54,270 nt of DNA from Lachnospiraceae bacterium (GCA_910573755.1 CAJTBO010000016.1:1-54270); one strand, 5' to 3'. Shown: positions 1 through 8,736, numbered from the stretch's first letter. Notes: generated by a model not told the origin, from the sequence alone. Numbers and translations: made by a program.

Positions 1-790
1 TTTTTTTCATAATAATTCTGTATTTTTGGGGATTTGCTTTTACTTCATTTGTCTGCTTTTTTGTGAGTGTAAGATTAACCCATTCGTCAAATTCATCACT
101 CTCTGGTAGCATTGTTAGTTTCGAAGCTATTCCATTACTTGTTACATCTTTGACGCGTATTAAGTAATACATTCCTTTATGTTCCGCATGAGCAAATATA
201 TTGTAGTTCTCATAGCCCCTGTCTGCGATAAAAACAGCAGGCTGGCCACGGTATCTGTCAATCAATTCACACATAGCACTATTTTCATTTTTCAATCGGG
301 CAGGTTGGATAATTGCATCTGTGTATCTTCTGCTGCATAAATCATAAAAAGCGTTTAAATGCAGCTGGTTGAAGCCTTTGCTGTCAGGAAGCGGTTGAAA
401 ATAGGTTGTTTCATCTTTAGGATTGCAGGCAATGCATAAATCCGAACCATCACAGGCAATTAATCTAAGTCCTTTATATGTAGCATTATCATTAAAAGAT
501 TTAGTGAATTCTTGAAATAAGAACTCAAATGCTTCTGGCAATATCTGTGCCCTGCGCCGGTTAAATGCTGAATCCGATGGCGTGGAACTGTCAAAATCAA
601 AATATTCCAACAATTCATCTCTTAATGCTTTGCCCTCCATTGTAAGCATAAACTTCATTATCTCTTCAAATGACCATTTCTTTTTACGTGAAAAATCCGT
701 TTCTGGATTCTTTGTAAACAACCAACGGTAAGAATCCATCTCTGTAATAATGGATAATAGTTTTTGCTTTACCTCTGTAGAATAATTCAT
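1..790 (-). CDS. IS4-like transposase, 3' part beyond window edge
   Basis: An open frame begins with ATG at 788-790 and runs without a stop to base 1 (263 codons), so only the N-terminal part of the protein is present. Reading it gives MNYSTEVKQKLLSIITEMDS at the start, a probable first catalytic Asp in LIACDGSDLC, and a second Asp in FIADRGYENYN. That order and spacing fit a DDE transposase of the IS4 superfamily. The catalytic Glu lies outside the window. A 17-bp inverted repeat sits just upstream of the start and may limit read-through into the gene. The far end of the element is not visible, so terminal repeats and target duplication cannot be tested. Family assignment is confident; subgroup is not. 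Confidence 0.85.
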   Translation of the reverse strand, partial: MNYSTEVKQKLLSIITEMDSYRWLFTKNPETDFSRKKKWSFEEIMKFMLTMEGKALRDELLEYFDFDSSTPSDSAFNRRRAQILPEAFEFLFQEFTKSFNDNATYKGLRLIACDGSDLCIACNPKDETTYFQPLPDSKGFNQLHLNAFYDLCSRRYTDAIIQPARLKNENSAMCELIDRYRGQPAVFIADRGYENYNIFAHAEHKGMYYLIRVKDVTSNGIASKLTMLPESDEFDEWVNLTLTKKQTNEVKANPQKYRIIMKK

Positions 791-833
791 TGTGTAATCC
801 TCCTTGCAACCGAGATGTTTTCTTGATTACAAG

Positions 834-875
834 GGCCGCTCTGACTATCTTTCTTTTTAGATAGTCAGAGCGGCC
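834..875. repeat. 17-bp perfect inverted repeat upstream of transposase
   Basis: Arms at 834-850 and 859-875 are exact reverse complements (ggccgctctgactatct) around an 8-nt T-rich loop. It lies between the transposase start and the probable end of the insertion sequence. In several IS families a hairpin here blocks translation of transcripts entering from outside; that role is inferred. Confidence 0.8.
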
Positions 876-917
876 ACACATTTAGTTTATCCTGTCAAGT
901 GATTTATGAAATTATAC

Positions 918-959
918 AAAAAAAGAACAGGGTACATATTTCTACATACACTGTTCTTT
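918..959 (-). terminator. Rho-independent terminator of the LacI-PfkB gene
   Basis: On the minus strand a 9-bp stem (AAAGAACAG / CTGTTCTTT, plus-strand 951-959 and 922-930) with a 20-nt loop is followed by a short T tract. It lies 57 bases after the stop codon of the minus-strand gene ending at 1017. Confidence 0.7.
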
Positions 960-1016
960 GTATCGTCCTTATCTAAATGACATTGGGCATTTTCTCCGGC
1001 TTTTTTCTTTTTATAC

Positions 1017-2903
1017 TTATGATATTGGGAAAATCCCTTTCTGACGTAGATAAAATTCCAAAGAATCTTTTTCGACCATAGCCGAGATCACCCCTTCTCG
1101 GGTGGTACACAGACCGGCTGCGCTCGCTGCAATCCTTATAGCATTCTCAAGCTCATACCCATATAACAAATACGATACGAACACACTGATAAACGCATCC
1201 CCTGCTCCGGTTGTATCTACAGATTCCATTCTCTCAACCGGAAACGCTTTTTCTATATCTCTGTTTTTTACATAGCATCCTTCCGCCCCCTGTGTAACGA
1301 TCACAGTCCCTACACCGGCATCAAGCAAATAGTCTATTTGTTCTGTCCACTTTTCAAATTGCGGGCATATATCTCTTAACTCATCCTTGTTAGGTACAAG
1401 ATAATCGATAAGCTTTAATAACGAAGGAGAAAGAGGCCCGCAGGCACATGGTTTTACAATTGTCGGTATATGCAGTTTTTTCGCAATTTTACAGGTAGCT
1501 TCTACAGTTTCCAAAGAAATTTCTGTCTGAACAAGGCAAAACTCTGCATGCTCGAAAAGCTCCTGCCTGTCCGTCAGCGCCTTAGGAGTCAGCGTACCTA
1601 CATTTCCTGATATTCTGACAATTTTAGAACTGCCGCTTTTATCCAGAAAAATATATGCTTTCCCTGTTTTTGATCCCAATTGCCGTACCACACCTTTGGG
1701 ATCAATGTTATACTGATTCAACACATTAAATATCATATCCGAGTCTGCATCATTTCCCATATTTCCAATCAGGACAGCCTTATGTCCCATCTTCGCTATT
1801 CCGACAGCCTGATTTAAACCTTTTCCACCGGGATGCTGATGAAGCATGGAATATGTTACAACGCCGCCTTTCTCAATCGGAGAATCCGTAAGCAGATAAT
1901 TGTCAATGCCAATACTTCCAACAACCAGCACCTTTTTCCCCAATGTCTTATAAGGAATTCCTACTGTCGCCATACTGCTGACCCGTATTTGCGGCTGAAA
2001 TATATCCTGCATATCCGCTTTTGTTTCCATTTTAGAAATCAGTTTTGTGCAGATATGTTTTCCAAAGCTGTACAAGGGGATTTCATATGCTGAAATATCC
2101 GGATATGTAGATGGCCCATGTGATTCATCCTGCAAAGATACCATAGAAAAATCATAAGGAAATGCATAGTGCAACGCTGTTAACACCTTATAAAGCTGCA
2201 ATGACATAATATAATCAGAACTAACCACAGCACTCATAAGACGGGAAGAAATTTTACTTAAAAGACTCTGACTGATGTCATAATAAATATTGTTATCATG
2301 ATAAGGAATACCGTGATCAAACAGGCAGCGTCTGTACCCCTGCAACACTTCTTTGGGCACATGTCCTTCTGTGAGCAGGCACCCGATTTCTTTATGCCCA
2401 TTTTCAATTAAAAGCTTTGTCGCCTGATATCCCAATGCCTGATAATCAATATTAACTGCATCAGGATGGTGAGAATCAAAAAGAAGATAAGGTACTTTTG
2501 CGTCATCAAACCCTTTAGCATGTTTCAGATTTTCATCGCTTACAAGTTCCCACAAAACACCATCTACCCTATTTTTCAACAAAGAGGAAATATGCTTGTA
2601 CTCCAAAGCCGCATCATTGTGGCTGACGCACAGCATAAGCGTATAGCCTGATTGCTGCGCCATATAAATAATTCCCTGCAATGTTCGATCAATATTTTGA
2701 AGTTCCCGAAGCATTACACCTATTACCAACGATTTGGAATTTCCGGAAAGCACAGAAGCATACGGTGTGTAATGGTACTCTTTGACAAGACGCAAAACCT
2801 TAATACGGGTTTCTTCACTGATACTGTCATCTTTCCCATTTACTATTTTTGACACGGTAGACACAGAAACATTCGCCATCTCCGCAAGTTCTTTAATTGT
2901 CAT
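1017..2903 (-). CDS. LacI-type regulator fused to PfkB-family sugar kinase
   Basis: One continuous frame encodes two proteins that are normally separate. Residues 1-50 form a LacI helix-turn-helix (MTIKELAEMANVSVSTVSKI), followed by a periplasmic-binding-like effector domain to about residue 325. The rest is a ribokinase-type PfkB kinase with HPGGKGLNQAVG and the catalytic signature DTTGAGDAF near residues 563-571. I chose the ATG at 2903 (628 aa), which has an AAGGGCGG stretch upstream and begins exactly where LacI proteins begin. A longer ATG at 3026 lacks a ribosome binding site and adds 41 non-LacI residues. A kinase that senses or depletes its own inducer is an attractive idea but is inference; the sugar is unknown. 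Confidence 0.88.
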   Translation of the reverse strand: MTIKELAEMANVSVSTVSKIVNGKDDSISEETRIKVLRLVKEYHYTPYASVLSGNSKSLVIGVMLRELQNIDRTLQGIIYMAQQSGYTLMLCVSHNDAALEYKHISSLLKNRVDGVLWELVSDENLKHAKGFDDAKVPYLLFDSHHPDAVNIDYQALGYQATKLLIENGHKEIGCLLTEGHVPKEVLQGYRRCLFDHGIPYHDNNIYYDISQSLLSKISSRLMSAVVSSDYIMSLQLYKVLTALHYAFPYDFSMVSLQDESHGPSTYPDISAYEIPLYSFGKHICTKLISKMETKADMQDIFQPQIRVSSMATVGIPYKTLGKKVLVVGSIGIDNYLLTDSPIEKGGVVTYSMLHQHPGGKGLNQAVGIAKMGHKAVLIGNMGNDADSDMIFNVLNQYNIDPKGVVRQLGSKTGKAYIFLDKSGSSKIVRISGNVGTLTPKALTDRQELFEHAEFCLVQTEISLETVEATCKIAKKLHIPTIVKPCACGPLSPSLLKLIDYLVPNKDELRDICPQFEKWTEQIDYLLDAGVGTVIVTQGAEGCYVKNRDIEKAFPVERMESVDTTGAGDAFISVFVSYLLYGYELENAIRIAASAAGLCTTREGVISAMVEKDSLEFYLRQKGIFPIS

Positions 2904-3349
2904 ATTTATATCCGCCCTTCTGTGAAGAACACCAACAGTTTCATAAAATAAACCACTGATAGACCTTCGCTTATTGCTTCTCTTTTCACTATACTGCCTC
3001 TGCAGATCACCGGCATTCTTCGGCATCCGAAAAATACATATCTGTCAAATTTACTATATATTATATTCTCCAAAGTATATCACAGATCATACATTTGTAT
3101 TCCGATCCAATATTTTATATTTCTCCTGCTTTCCTGCATAGTATATCAATTTTCCCCAAAATCATCAAGCATTGTACTTGATAAAGGCGCATGAAACAAT
3201 ACTATGATCCATGCACCCTTTGTTTTATATTAAGCCAGTTTGCACGTTCTGAATCCTTTCCCTGGAATGTCAAAGTGGTGACTTCCGGCTCCCTGTGGCT
3301 TGATTTCCTGTTTTTTGATGCACATAAAGGCGTCGGCATGCAGGCACTG
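2904..3349. other. Intergenic region between AraC gene and LacI-PfkB
   Basis: About 446 bases without a convincing gene. It is AT-rich in its first 280 bases and holds the promoter described at 3140-3168, leaving a leader of roughly 230 nt before the chosen LacI-PfkB start. An open plus-strand frame from 3191 overlaps the AraC gene and has no ribosome binding site, so I regard it as a shadow. Confidence 0.5.
3140..3168 (-). promoter_or_regulatory. Probable sigma-A promoter of LacI-PfkB
   Basis: On the minus strand TTGATG (plus 3163-3168) and TATACT (plus 3140-3145) are separated by exactly 17 bases. It points towards the LacI-PfkB gene. No clear LacI palindrome overlaps it. Confidence 0.6.
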
Positions 3350-4270
3350 TCAAACTTTGTTTTCTATCGTTTTTTCCTGTGCCGCTCTGCGGTACTGTTT
3401 CGGAGTACAGCCAATCATTTTAAAAAAACTTTTTCCGAAATAGCTGCTGGAACTGAATCCGCATTTCTCTGCAATCTCTGTTATACTGTCCTCCGTTCTC
3501 AGCAATAATGCCGCTGCTGTTCTTATTCTGTAATCATTCAAATAATTTCCCGGGGACATTCCTATTTTATTCTGAAAACACCTGTCACATTCCCGCACAC
3601 TGATATTCGCTGATTCCGCGATCATATTCATGGATATTTTTTCATGAAAATGTTCCTGAATATACTGCATCATCTTTAATATCCTTGCGGCATCAGGCTG
3701 ACTGCCCATCCTCTTCAGCGAAGTAACCGCAGTGACATCCCTATACAGGAAATACCATATTTCCGAAAGTAAAGAGCGTATTTCAAATTCATACCCTTCC
3801 TGCTTTAAATCATAAACATCTATTAACCGGAACATTTTTTCTATCAAACGAACCCTTACCGCATTATCCGGACGAATGATATATACTTGTATTCCGGGGT
3901 TTTCCAGAACAGGCATCACATATTTCCGCTCATAAATACTGTCAAACATACCGGAAATAAGATATTTGTCAAATAAATGTGCCAAAAGCCTGCTTCCTCT
4001 GCCCTTCGCGGTTACTGTATGAAGCGTATTGGAATTGATAAAGACTGCCTCTCCTTTATGTACCGTAAATGCGCCCTCCGGGATTCTGTATTCTATTTCC
4101 CCTTCCTCTATATAATCTATCTCCAACGCCGTATGCCAATGCCAGGCTATCTTTTTCCCGATACAATCATCCATATGGCGGAGCATACATACATAAGGAA
4201 ATTCTTCTGTATATCCCGGCAACACCTCTTCTTTATTACTTTTTAACTCCAAATAAGGCGTAGCAATCAT
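3350..4270 (-). CDS. AraC-family transcriptional regulator
   Basis: A 306-residue protein with a cupin-like sensor half, seen in WHWHTALEIDYIEEGEIEYR and FINSNTLHTV. The C-terminal double helix-turn-helix of AraC/XylS proteins follows (IQEHFHEKISMNMIAESANI, then ITEIAEKCGFSSSSYFGKSF). Length and domain order match sugar-responsive AraC activators. The gene is divergent from the small ORF at 4478 and upstream of LacI-PfkB on the same strand. Its target is unknown; the kinase fusion gene or the adjacent BMC locus are candidates by position only. Confidence 0.9.
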   Translation of the reverse strand: MIATPYLELKSNKEEVLPGYTEEFPYVCMLRHMDDCIGKKIAWHWHTALEIDYIEEGEIEYRIPEGAFTVHKGEAVFINSNTLHTVTAKGRGSRLLAHLFDKYLISGMFDSIYERKYVMPVLENPGIQVYIIRPDNAVRVRLIEKMFRLIDVYDLKQEGYEFEIRSLLSEIWYFLYRDVTAVTSLKRMGSQPDAARILKMMQYIQEHFHEKISMNMIAESANISVRECDRCFQNKIGMSPGNYLNDYRIRTAAALLLRTEDSITEIAEKCGFSSSSYFGKSFFKMIGCTPKQYRRAAQEKTIENKV

Positions 4271-4477
4271 TTATCTATCCCTTTTGCCTTTATATTTATA
4301 TTCAGTATACTGCGCCTCCTGTTTTTCCGCAAGTATTTGCGTTTTCAAATATGTCTGAATTTTACTATTATTATGCATAAAAAAGGCTTATTTATCATAA
4401 TATATGTCCATATCTGTGTTTTAATTATGCCGTTTTTTTTATAAAATAAAGAAAATAATAAAAATCGGAGCAAATCA

Positions 4478-4675
4478 ATGATCATCAAAAAATCACAGCA
4501 CACAAGACTACTTGCAGATATGATAGAAGATTCCCCGCATCCTGTTTATGTCATTCTGGATGACCAAAAAATAGAACTGACCGGCAACCGTAATCTTTTG
4601 AAATTATTCAGAAAATATTGGAATCTGGAAGATGTTACAGAAGTGAATATCGAAATTGCCTCTGAAAAAGAGTAA
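4478..4675 (+). CDS. Small hypothetical protein (65 aa)
   Basis: I do not recognise this family. The ATG is preceded by GGAG at 4467-4470 with a 7-base spacer, and the upstream 200 bases are strongly AT-rich as expected of a promoter region. The protein begins MIIKKSQHTRLLADMIEDSP and is charged, soluble-looking and free of membrane segments. It is the only plus-strand gene before 19 kb and lies between two regulators. Coding status is likely but unproven. Confidence 0.5.
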   Translation: MIIKKSQHTRLLADMIEDSPHPVYVILDDQKIELTGNRNLLKLFRKYWNLEDVTEVNIEIASEKE

Positions 4676-4720
4676 ATATACAACCGCAGCTGCGCGCTTT
4701 GCAGGCAGTCTTATACTAAT

Positions 4721-4747
4721 CAGAGGCTCTGAAATCCAAAGCCTCTG
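4721..4747. terminator. Hairpin after the BMC operon
   Basis: An 8-bp stem (cagaggct / agcctctg) with an 11-nt loop lies between the small plus-strand ORF and the end of the DeoR gene. Neither side carries a good T tract, so it may be a weak bidirectional terminator. Confidence 0.4.
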
Positions 4748-4779
4748 TAAATCCCAAAACACTATTCTGATATATGACG

Positions 4780-5547
4780 CTATCTCCCCGGGTAATAACA
4801 CTGCACTCCCATCTGTTTAAATCTCTCCAGCCATTCATCCCCCGGCTTTTCGTCCGTCACCACGATATCCATCTCCGACAAACCTGCGATCTGCGCAAAT
4901 GCCGTCTTTCCGAACTTCGTCTTGTCTACCGCAATGATCCTGTGCTTTGCCGACTTCATCATAATACGCTTTGGCTGCGCAAACTCTTCGTTACTGTCCG
5001 TCAGCCCCCGCTCCAGATCAAACCCTTTTCCGGAGACAATGGCGATCTCCACATTGTAGGTATCCAACGCCTCTATCGCCTTCGGCCCCACCAGCGCCAG
5101 ATACCCCTCCTTCAGCCTGCCGCCGGAAGAAATAATATCCCAGTCGCTGACATCCGCAAGTTCAATCACGATTTCAATCGAATTTGTAACAAGCGTGATC
5201 CTCTCTTTCTGCTTGATCGCCTTCGCAATAAAAACGCTGGTCGTCGATGCATCTATCGCAATATGGTCGCCGTCCTGAATCATCTCCGCGATCAGTTCCG
5301 CGATTTTCCGTTTCCCTGCCACATTTTTTTTCTTCCGGATATTAAACGGCATATCAATGCTGGTGTTCTCATTGATCACCGCGCCGCCGTAACTCTTCAC
5401 CGCCAGCCCGTCCTTATCCAGCTTATCCAGATCTCTGCGGATCGTCTCCTCGGACACCCCGTAAAGCTGACTTAACTCACTGACCACCACCCGCTTCTCT
5501 TCCTGCAGTTTTTCCAGTATCAAATTACGTCTTTCCAGTGCAAGCAT
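4780..5547 (-). CDS. DeoR/GlpR-family repressor of the BMC locus
   Basis: A 255-residue DeoR-family protein. Its N-terminal winged helix reads RRNLILEKLQEEKRVVVSEL and VSEETIRRDLDKLDKDGLA. A DeoRC sugar-phosphate sensor follows, with GDHIAIDASTTS, LVTNSI and IISSGGRLKEGYLALVGP. The start has AGGAGAGAGG upstream. It is the last gene of the aldolase-headed BMC unit. DeoR proteins usually sense a phosphorylated sugar; fuculose or rhamnulose 1-phosphate, or dihydroxyacetone phosphate, would suit the pathway (inference). The palindrome in the promoter at 14514-14542 is the obvious candidate operator. Confidence 0.9.
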   Translation of the reverse strand: MLALERRNLILEKLQEEKRVVVSELSQLYGVSEETIRRDLDKLDKDGLAVKSYGGAVINENTSIDMPFNIRKKKNVAGKRKIAELIAEMIQDGDHIAIDASTTSVFIAKAIKQKERITLVTNSIEIVIELADVSDWDIISSGGRLKEGYLALVGPKAIEALDTYNVEIAIVSGKGFDLERGLTDSNEEFAQPKRIMMKSAKHRIIAVDKTKFGKTAFAQIAGLSEMDIVVTDEKPGDEWLERFKQMGVQCYYPGR

Positions 5548-5633
5548 ACGGCCTCTCTCCTAAAAAATACTCCCTGCTACATTTAAGATAGTTCATCGCA
5601 TCCTGATATGGCACTTTTTCCGATACAACCCTG

Positions 5634-6191
5634 TTAAAGCACCGACTTACAAACCTGCTCATCCGGCTGCGCAATAACAGAAGAATCCAGATACATTCCC
5701 TTAGGTCCCACTTCCGCGATAGCCCTGTCGATGGCAGCTTCCACCGCCGCCACCTCGCCGGTCAGGAACATATAGGACTTTCCGCACATCCCCTTCGCAA
5801 TACGAAGTTCGATCAGATCCACAATAGCCGTCTTTGCCGCCACATCCGCCGCCTGAATGATTGCCGCCGCATCGAAAGTTTCCAGAATTCCCAGCGCTCT
5901 CACCTTCTCCAAATGTGTTGTGCCATAAATCGCCGGAAAAATAGACTCATGAGGATTTCCCAGCACAAAACTGTCGATCAGATTTTCCCCGCTCTGGGCG
6001 ATGGCATTGTTCACCGCCGCATCCACTGCGCTTAAATCTCCGGCAATGATCGCTATATACTTACCGGGGCAGACTGTTTCCGCCTCGATCAGTTCCACAT
6101 CCGAAGTCTTTACCATATGATCCGCAGCAACCACACCGGAAGAAACCGTTTTAAATTCTATCATTCCAATCGCTTTGCCCATCTTCTCCAT
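5634..6191 (-). CDS. pduT: BMC-T shell protein, PduT-like, Fe-S type
   Basis: This protein carries two tandem BMC domains (about residues 4-90 and 97-180), the pattern of trimeric pseudohexamer shell tiles. The motif ETVCPGKY holds a Cys at 41, or 38 if translation starts at the fourth codon. That is the position of the PduT cysteine that binds a [4Fe-4S] cluster at the trimer axis. It lies directly downstream of the PduS gene, which fits a shell-plus-flavoprotein electron conduit. GGAGG is 3 bases before the first ATG, so the second ATG (6182) is also possible. Confidence 0.92.
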   Translation of the reverse strand: MEKMGKAIGMIEFKTVSSGVVAADHMVKTSDVELIEAETVCPGKYIAIIAGDLSAVDAAVNNAIAQSGENLIDSFVLGNPHESIFPAIYGTTHLEKVRALGILETFDAAAIIQAADVAAKTAIVDLIELRIAKGMCGKSYMFLTGEVAAVEAAIDRAIAEVGPKGMYLDSSVIAQPDEQVCKSVL

Positions 6192-6244
6192 TATCCTCCA
6201 TACTGTCTCGGGTCTTACTCTCCGTCAGCCCCCGTAAGAGCCGG

Positions 6245-7579
6245 TTACTGTACTACCCTCTGAATCGTTACCGCATTTTTATCCGCTGCGACTACCTTCC
6301 CGTCTATCGATGCATGAACCGCAACGCTCAGGCCATTCCCCGGCATTCCGACCACGTCCCCTGTCTTTACCATATCCCCGACATTCACGGCAGGGGATGC
6401 CGGAGCCCCGATATGCTGGCTCATCTTCACCGTCACGTTCGGCATGGATACCGTCTCATCACGCAACGGCGCAGGTACATTATACCTGGAGAGCCCAAGC
6501 CGTGCCTCCAGCCGCATCTCCGGCACTTTCCGATACTCTCTGGACTTTTTCACCGGTGCCGCCTTCACATCCGCCGGCGGTCTGACACCAGCCTTCTTTA
6601 AGCCGTCCTTACACTCCGCGATCAGGTTCCTCGGCGCCAGCCCCTGCGGACAGGCATACATCTCACACACGCCGCAGGAACTGCAGAATGAGGTATTCAA
6701 AAATGCCTCAATATGCTGGAAATCCTGATTTGCAGCCGAGCGCATAAACAGATGGGGCTCAATGGGATGGCCCAGCGCATGCCTCGGGCAAAGGCTGGTA
6801 CAGGTCTCACACTGACAACAGGAAGACGCCGCCCGCTTTAATTCCAGTGAAGCCTTGCTCTTTTTCCGCTGTACGATCTGATGATCCTTCGGCAGTACGA
6901 TCACCGCATTGGTGGTTTTTGTCACCGGCATATCCTTTTCACCGATAAATCCCATCATCGGCCCGCCGATAAAATAGACCGGCTCCTTTGTCGTGACCTC
7001 TCCTGCCAGCGCCACCACATCTTCTATTCTGCATCCAACCGGAACCCTGACGGATACCGGATGTTCCACCTCTCCCACGACAGATACCACTTTATCTGTC
7101 ACCGGCGCGCTGAATTCCACTGCACGATATACATTATATATCGTCTCTACATTAAATACCGCCACTCCGGCTTCTATCGGCAGCCCGCCCGGCCTGATCA
7201 CCCTGCCGGTTGCCTCATAAATCAATACCACTTCATCGCCCATCGGATAAGCGCTGTCCAGAAGCTTTATGGAAAGCTTCGGAAACTCCCCGATATACTG
7301 CCTCAAAGCCTGTATTGTTTCCTTATATTCACCTTTAATACCGATTATACCGCTGCCCGCCCGAACAGTATCCGCAACCATGCTGAATGTTTTTAATATT
7401 TCGTAAGCATGCTCTTTCAAAAGCTGTCTGTGAAGCTTTAGCAAAGGCTCACACTCCGCACAGTTTAAAAGAATCGTCTCCGCACGCTCATCCAGTTTTG
7501 CATAAGTAGGAAACCCGGCTCCGCCGGCTCCCACGATACCGCTCTTTTGCAGCAGGTCCTTCAATTCCTGTAATTCCAT
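6245..7579 (-). CDS. pduS: PduS-like RnfC-type Fe-S flavoprotein
   Basis: A protein of about 444 residues related to RnfC/NqrF-entry proteins. The glycine-rich FMN/NAD region GIVGAGGAGFPTYAKL is at the N terminus. Two [4Fe-4S] motifs follow (CCQCETCTSLCP and CSSCGVCEMYACP), and an SLBB/biotinyl-like C-terminal domain ends the protein. The ATG at 7579 has TTGAGGA about 8 bases upstream and aligns with PduS length; a longer frame to 7633 lacks such support. In Pdu organelles PduS shuttles electrons and reduces cobalamin. This locus has a B12-independent dehydratase, so a more general redox role across the shell with PduT is more likely (inference). Confidence 0.92.
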   Translation of the reverse strand: MELQELKDLLQKSGIVGAGGAGFPTYAKLDERAETILLNCAECEPLLKLHRQLLKEHAYEILKTFSMVADTVRAGSGIIGIKGEYKETIQALRQYIGEFPKLSIKLLDSAYPMGDEVVLIYEATGRVIRPGGLPIEAGVAVFNVETIYNVYRAVEFSAPVTDKVVSVVGEVEHPVSVRVPVGCRIEDVVALAGEVTTKEPVYFIGGPMMGFIGEKDMPVTKTTNAVIVLPKDHQIVQRKKSKASLELKRAASSCCQCETCTSLCPRHALGHPIEPHLFMRSAANQDFQHIEAFLNTSFCSSCGVCEMYACPQGLAPRNLIAECKDGLKKAGVRPPADVKAAPVKKSREYRKVPEMRLEARLGLSRYNVPAPLRDETVSMPNVTVKMSQHIGAPASPAVNVGDMVKTGDVVGMPGNGLSVAVHASIDGKVVAADKNAVTIQRVVQ

Positions 7580-7663
7580 CGTTTTTTCCTCAATATCAAA
7601 CAGATCTATACGCATATCCGCCTGACTTCCCAATCAACTTTGGATATTTACCTCTTTTTCATC

Positions 7664-7930
7664 TTACTCCAGCCCGCCGGCATCGTCAATGATGCCAACG
7701 ATTGCCGCATCCACCGGCGCACTGTCCAGCCCGCAGCCGATCCTCGCCGCACTGCCCTGCGCGACCAGCACATACTCGCCAACTCCTGCGCCTATATTAT
7801 CAATAGCCACAAACTGATCTCCGTGCCCTTTCATGGCCCCCACCGGCTCCACGATCATGAACTTGTTCCCGATCAGATTTTCACTTTTTCTCGTAGAAAC
7901 GATACTTCCTACCACCTTAGCCGCTATCAT
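7664..7930 (-). CDS. eutN: EutN/CcmL-type BMC vertex pentamer
   Basis: An 88-residue single-domain BMC-P protein with MIAAKVVGSIVSTRKSENL, FMIVEPVG, FVAIDNIGAGVGEYVLVAQG and a C-terminal PVDAAIVGIIDD. These are the conserved features of the pentamers that close the twelve vertices of the shell. GGAG lies six bases before the ATG. It is the only vertex protein seen in the locus. Confidence 0.95.
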   Translation of the reverse strand: MIAAKVVGSIVSTRKSENLIGNKFMIVEPVGAMKGHGDQFVAIDNIGAGVGEYVLVAQGSAARIGCGLDSAPVDAAIVGIIDDAGGLE

Positions 7931-8081
7931 ATCCGACTCCTATCCCGCCTTTTCCGGTTCAACCTCCGCCTTTGGGCATCCTTCTCACCGGTAACCGCCG
8001 CCCATGGCAAAAATATCCCTGCACCGCCCCTGTCTGGCACAGGCTATTTCCGCCATGGCGTCCGGTTATCCGGCACTCTTA
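7931..8081 (-). other. Long structured gap between pduL and the vertex gene
   Basis: 151 bases inside the operon with no coding frame of note. It contains a 10-bp perfect palindrome (cgccatggcg) and short nested inverted repeats, so the transcript may be folded here. No T tract follows, so it is not a classic terminator. Confidence 0.4.
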
Positions 8082-8732
8082 TTATCTGATGATCCTCACC
8101 GTATCACCCTGCGCGATCTTACTCGCGTTCGCTTCATCCGTATCAATATGCATTTCCAGCGTAAAAGAATCATGCACACGGATCTTCACATGATTGAAAA
8201 CCGTTCCTCTTTCGTTATCTGCTATAACCGATACAATATCGCCGTCCTTACAGCCTGATGCCGACGCATCCGCCGGGGACATATGTATATGGCGCTGCGC
8301 CACGATACAGCCCTCATTCAGATATAAAACCCCTTTCGGGCCTACCAGTGCGACGGGCGCACTGCCCGCAACATTGCCGGATTCCCTGACAGGCGCCTTA
8401 ATGCCCAGTGTTCTTGCGTCCGTTGCGGAAATCTCCACCTGGCTCTTACTGCGGCAGGGCCCCAGAATCCTGACATTTTCAATGGCACGCAGTTTTAAAC
8501 CGACGATCGTTACCAGTTCATTCGATGCAAACTGTCCGCCCATCAGATCTTTCTTCTTTGTCAGATGATAGCCTTCCCCGAATAATGTCTCTACATGCTC
8601 CTGTGTTAAATGGACATGGCGGTTGGATACCCCTACAGGAACAAGATAACCTTTTTCGCTCTTCTCCGCTTCCTGCTTATTTAAGGCTTCAATCACTAAT
8701 TTTGTAATCAGTTCTATATTATTCGTATCCAA
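8082..8732 (-). CDS. pduL: PduL phosphate propanoyltransferase
   Basis: This enzyme converts propionyl-CoA and phosphate to propionyl phosphate inside the organelle, regenerating CoA. The zinc-binding and duplicated beta-barrel motifs VSNRHVHLT and QRHIHMSP are present. I prefer a TTG start at 8730-8732 because AGAGGTG lies just upstream; an ATG at 8777 would add 15 residues but has no good ribosome binding site. The N terminus (NNIELITKLVIEALNKQ) is an amphipathic helix typical of BMC encapsulation peptides. No propionate kinase gene accompanies it here. Confidence 0.92.
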   Translation of the reverse strand: MDTNNIELITKLVIEALNKQEAEKSEKGYLVPVGVSNRHVHLTQEHVETLFGEGYHLTKKKDLMGGQFASNELVTIVGLKLRAIENVRILGPCRSKSQVEISATDARTLGIKAPVRESGNVAGSAPVALVGPKGVLYLNEGCIVAQRHIHMSPADASASGCKDGDIVSVIADNERGTVFNHVKIRVHDSFTLEMHIDTDEANASKIAQGDTVRIIR

Positions 8733-8736
8733 ATTG

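Noticed and set aside
684-881. 65-codon minus-strand frame over the transposase start
   Set aside because: It passes through the 17-bp inverted repeat and lies out of frame with the transposase that continues to the window edge.
3191-3508. Plus-strand open frame of 105 codons near the AraC gene
   Set aside because: It overlaps the AraC C terminus in antisense and has no start signals.
4774-5475. Long plus-strand open frame (233 codons) over the DeoR gene
   Set aside because: It is the antisense of a clear DeoR protein, has a composition rich in His, Arg and Leu typical of reverse frames, and no ribosome binding site.
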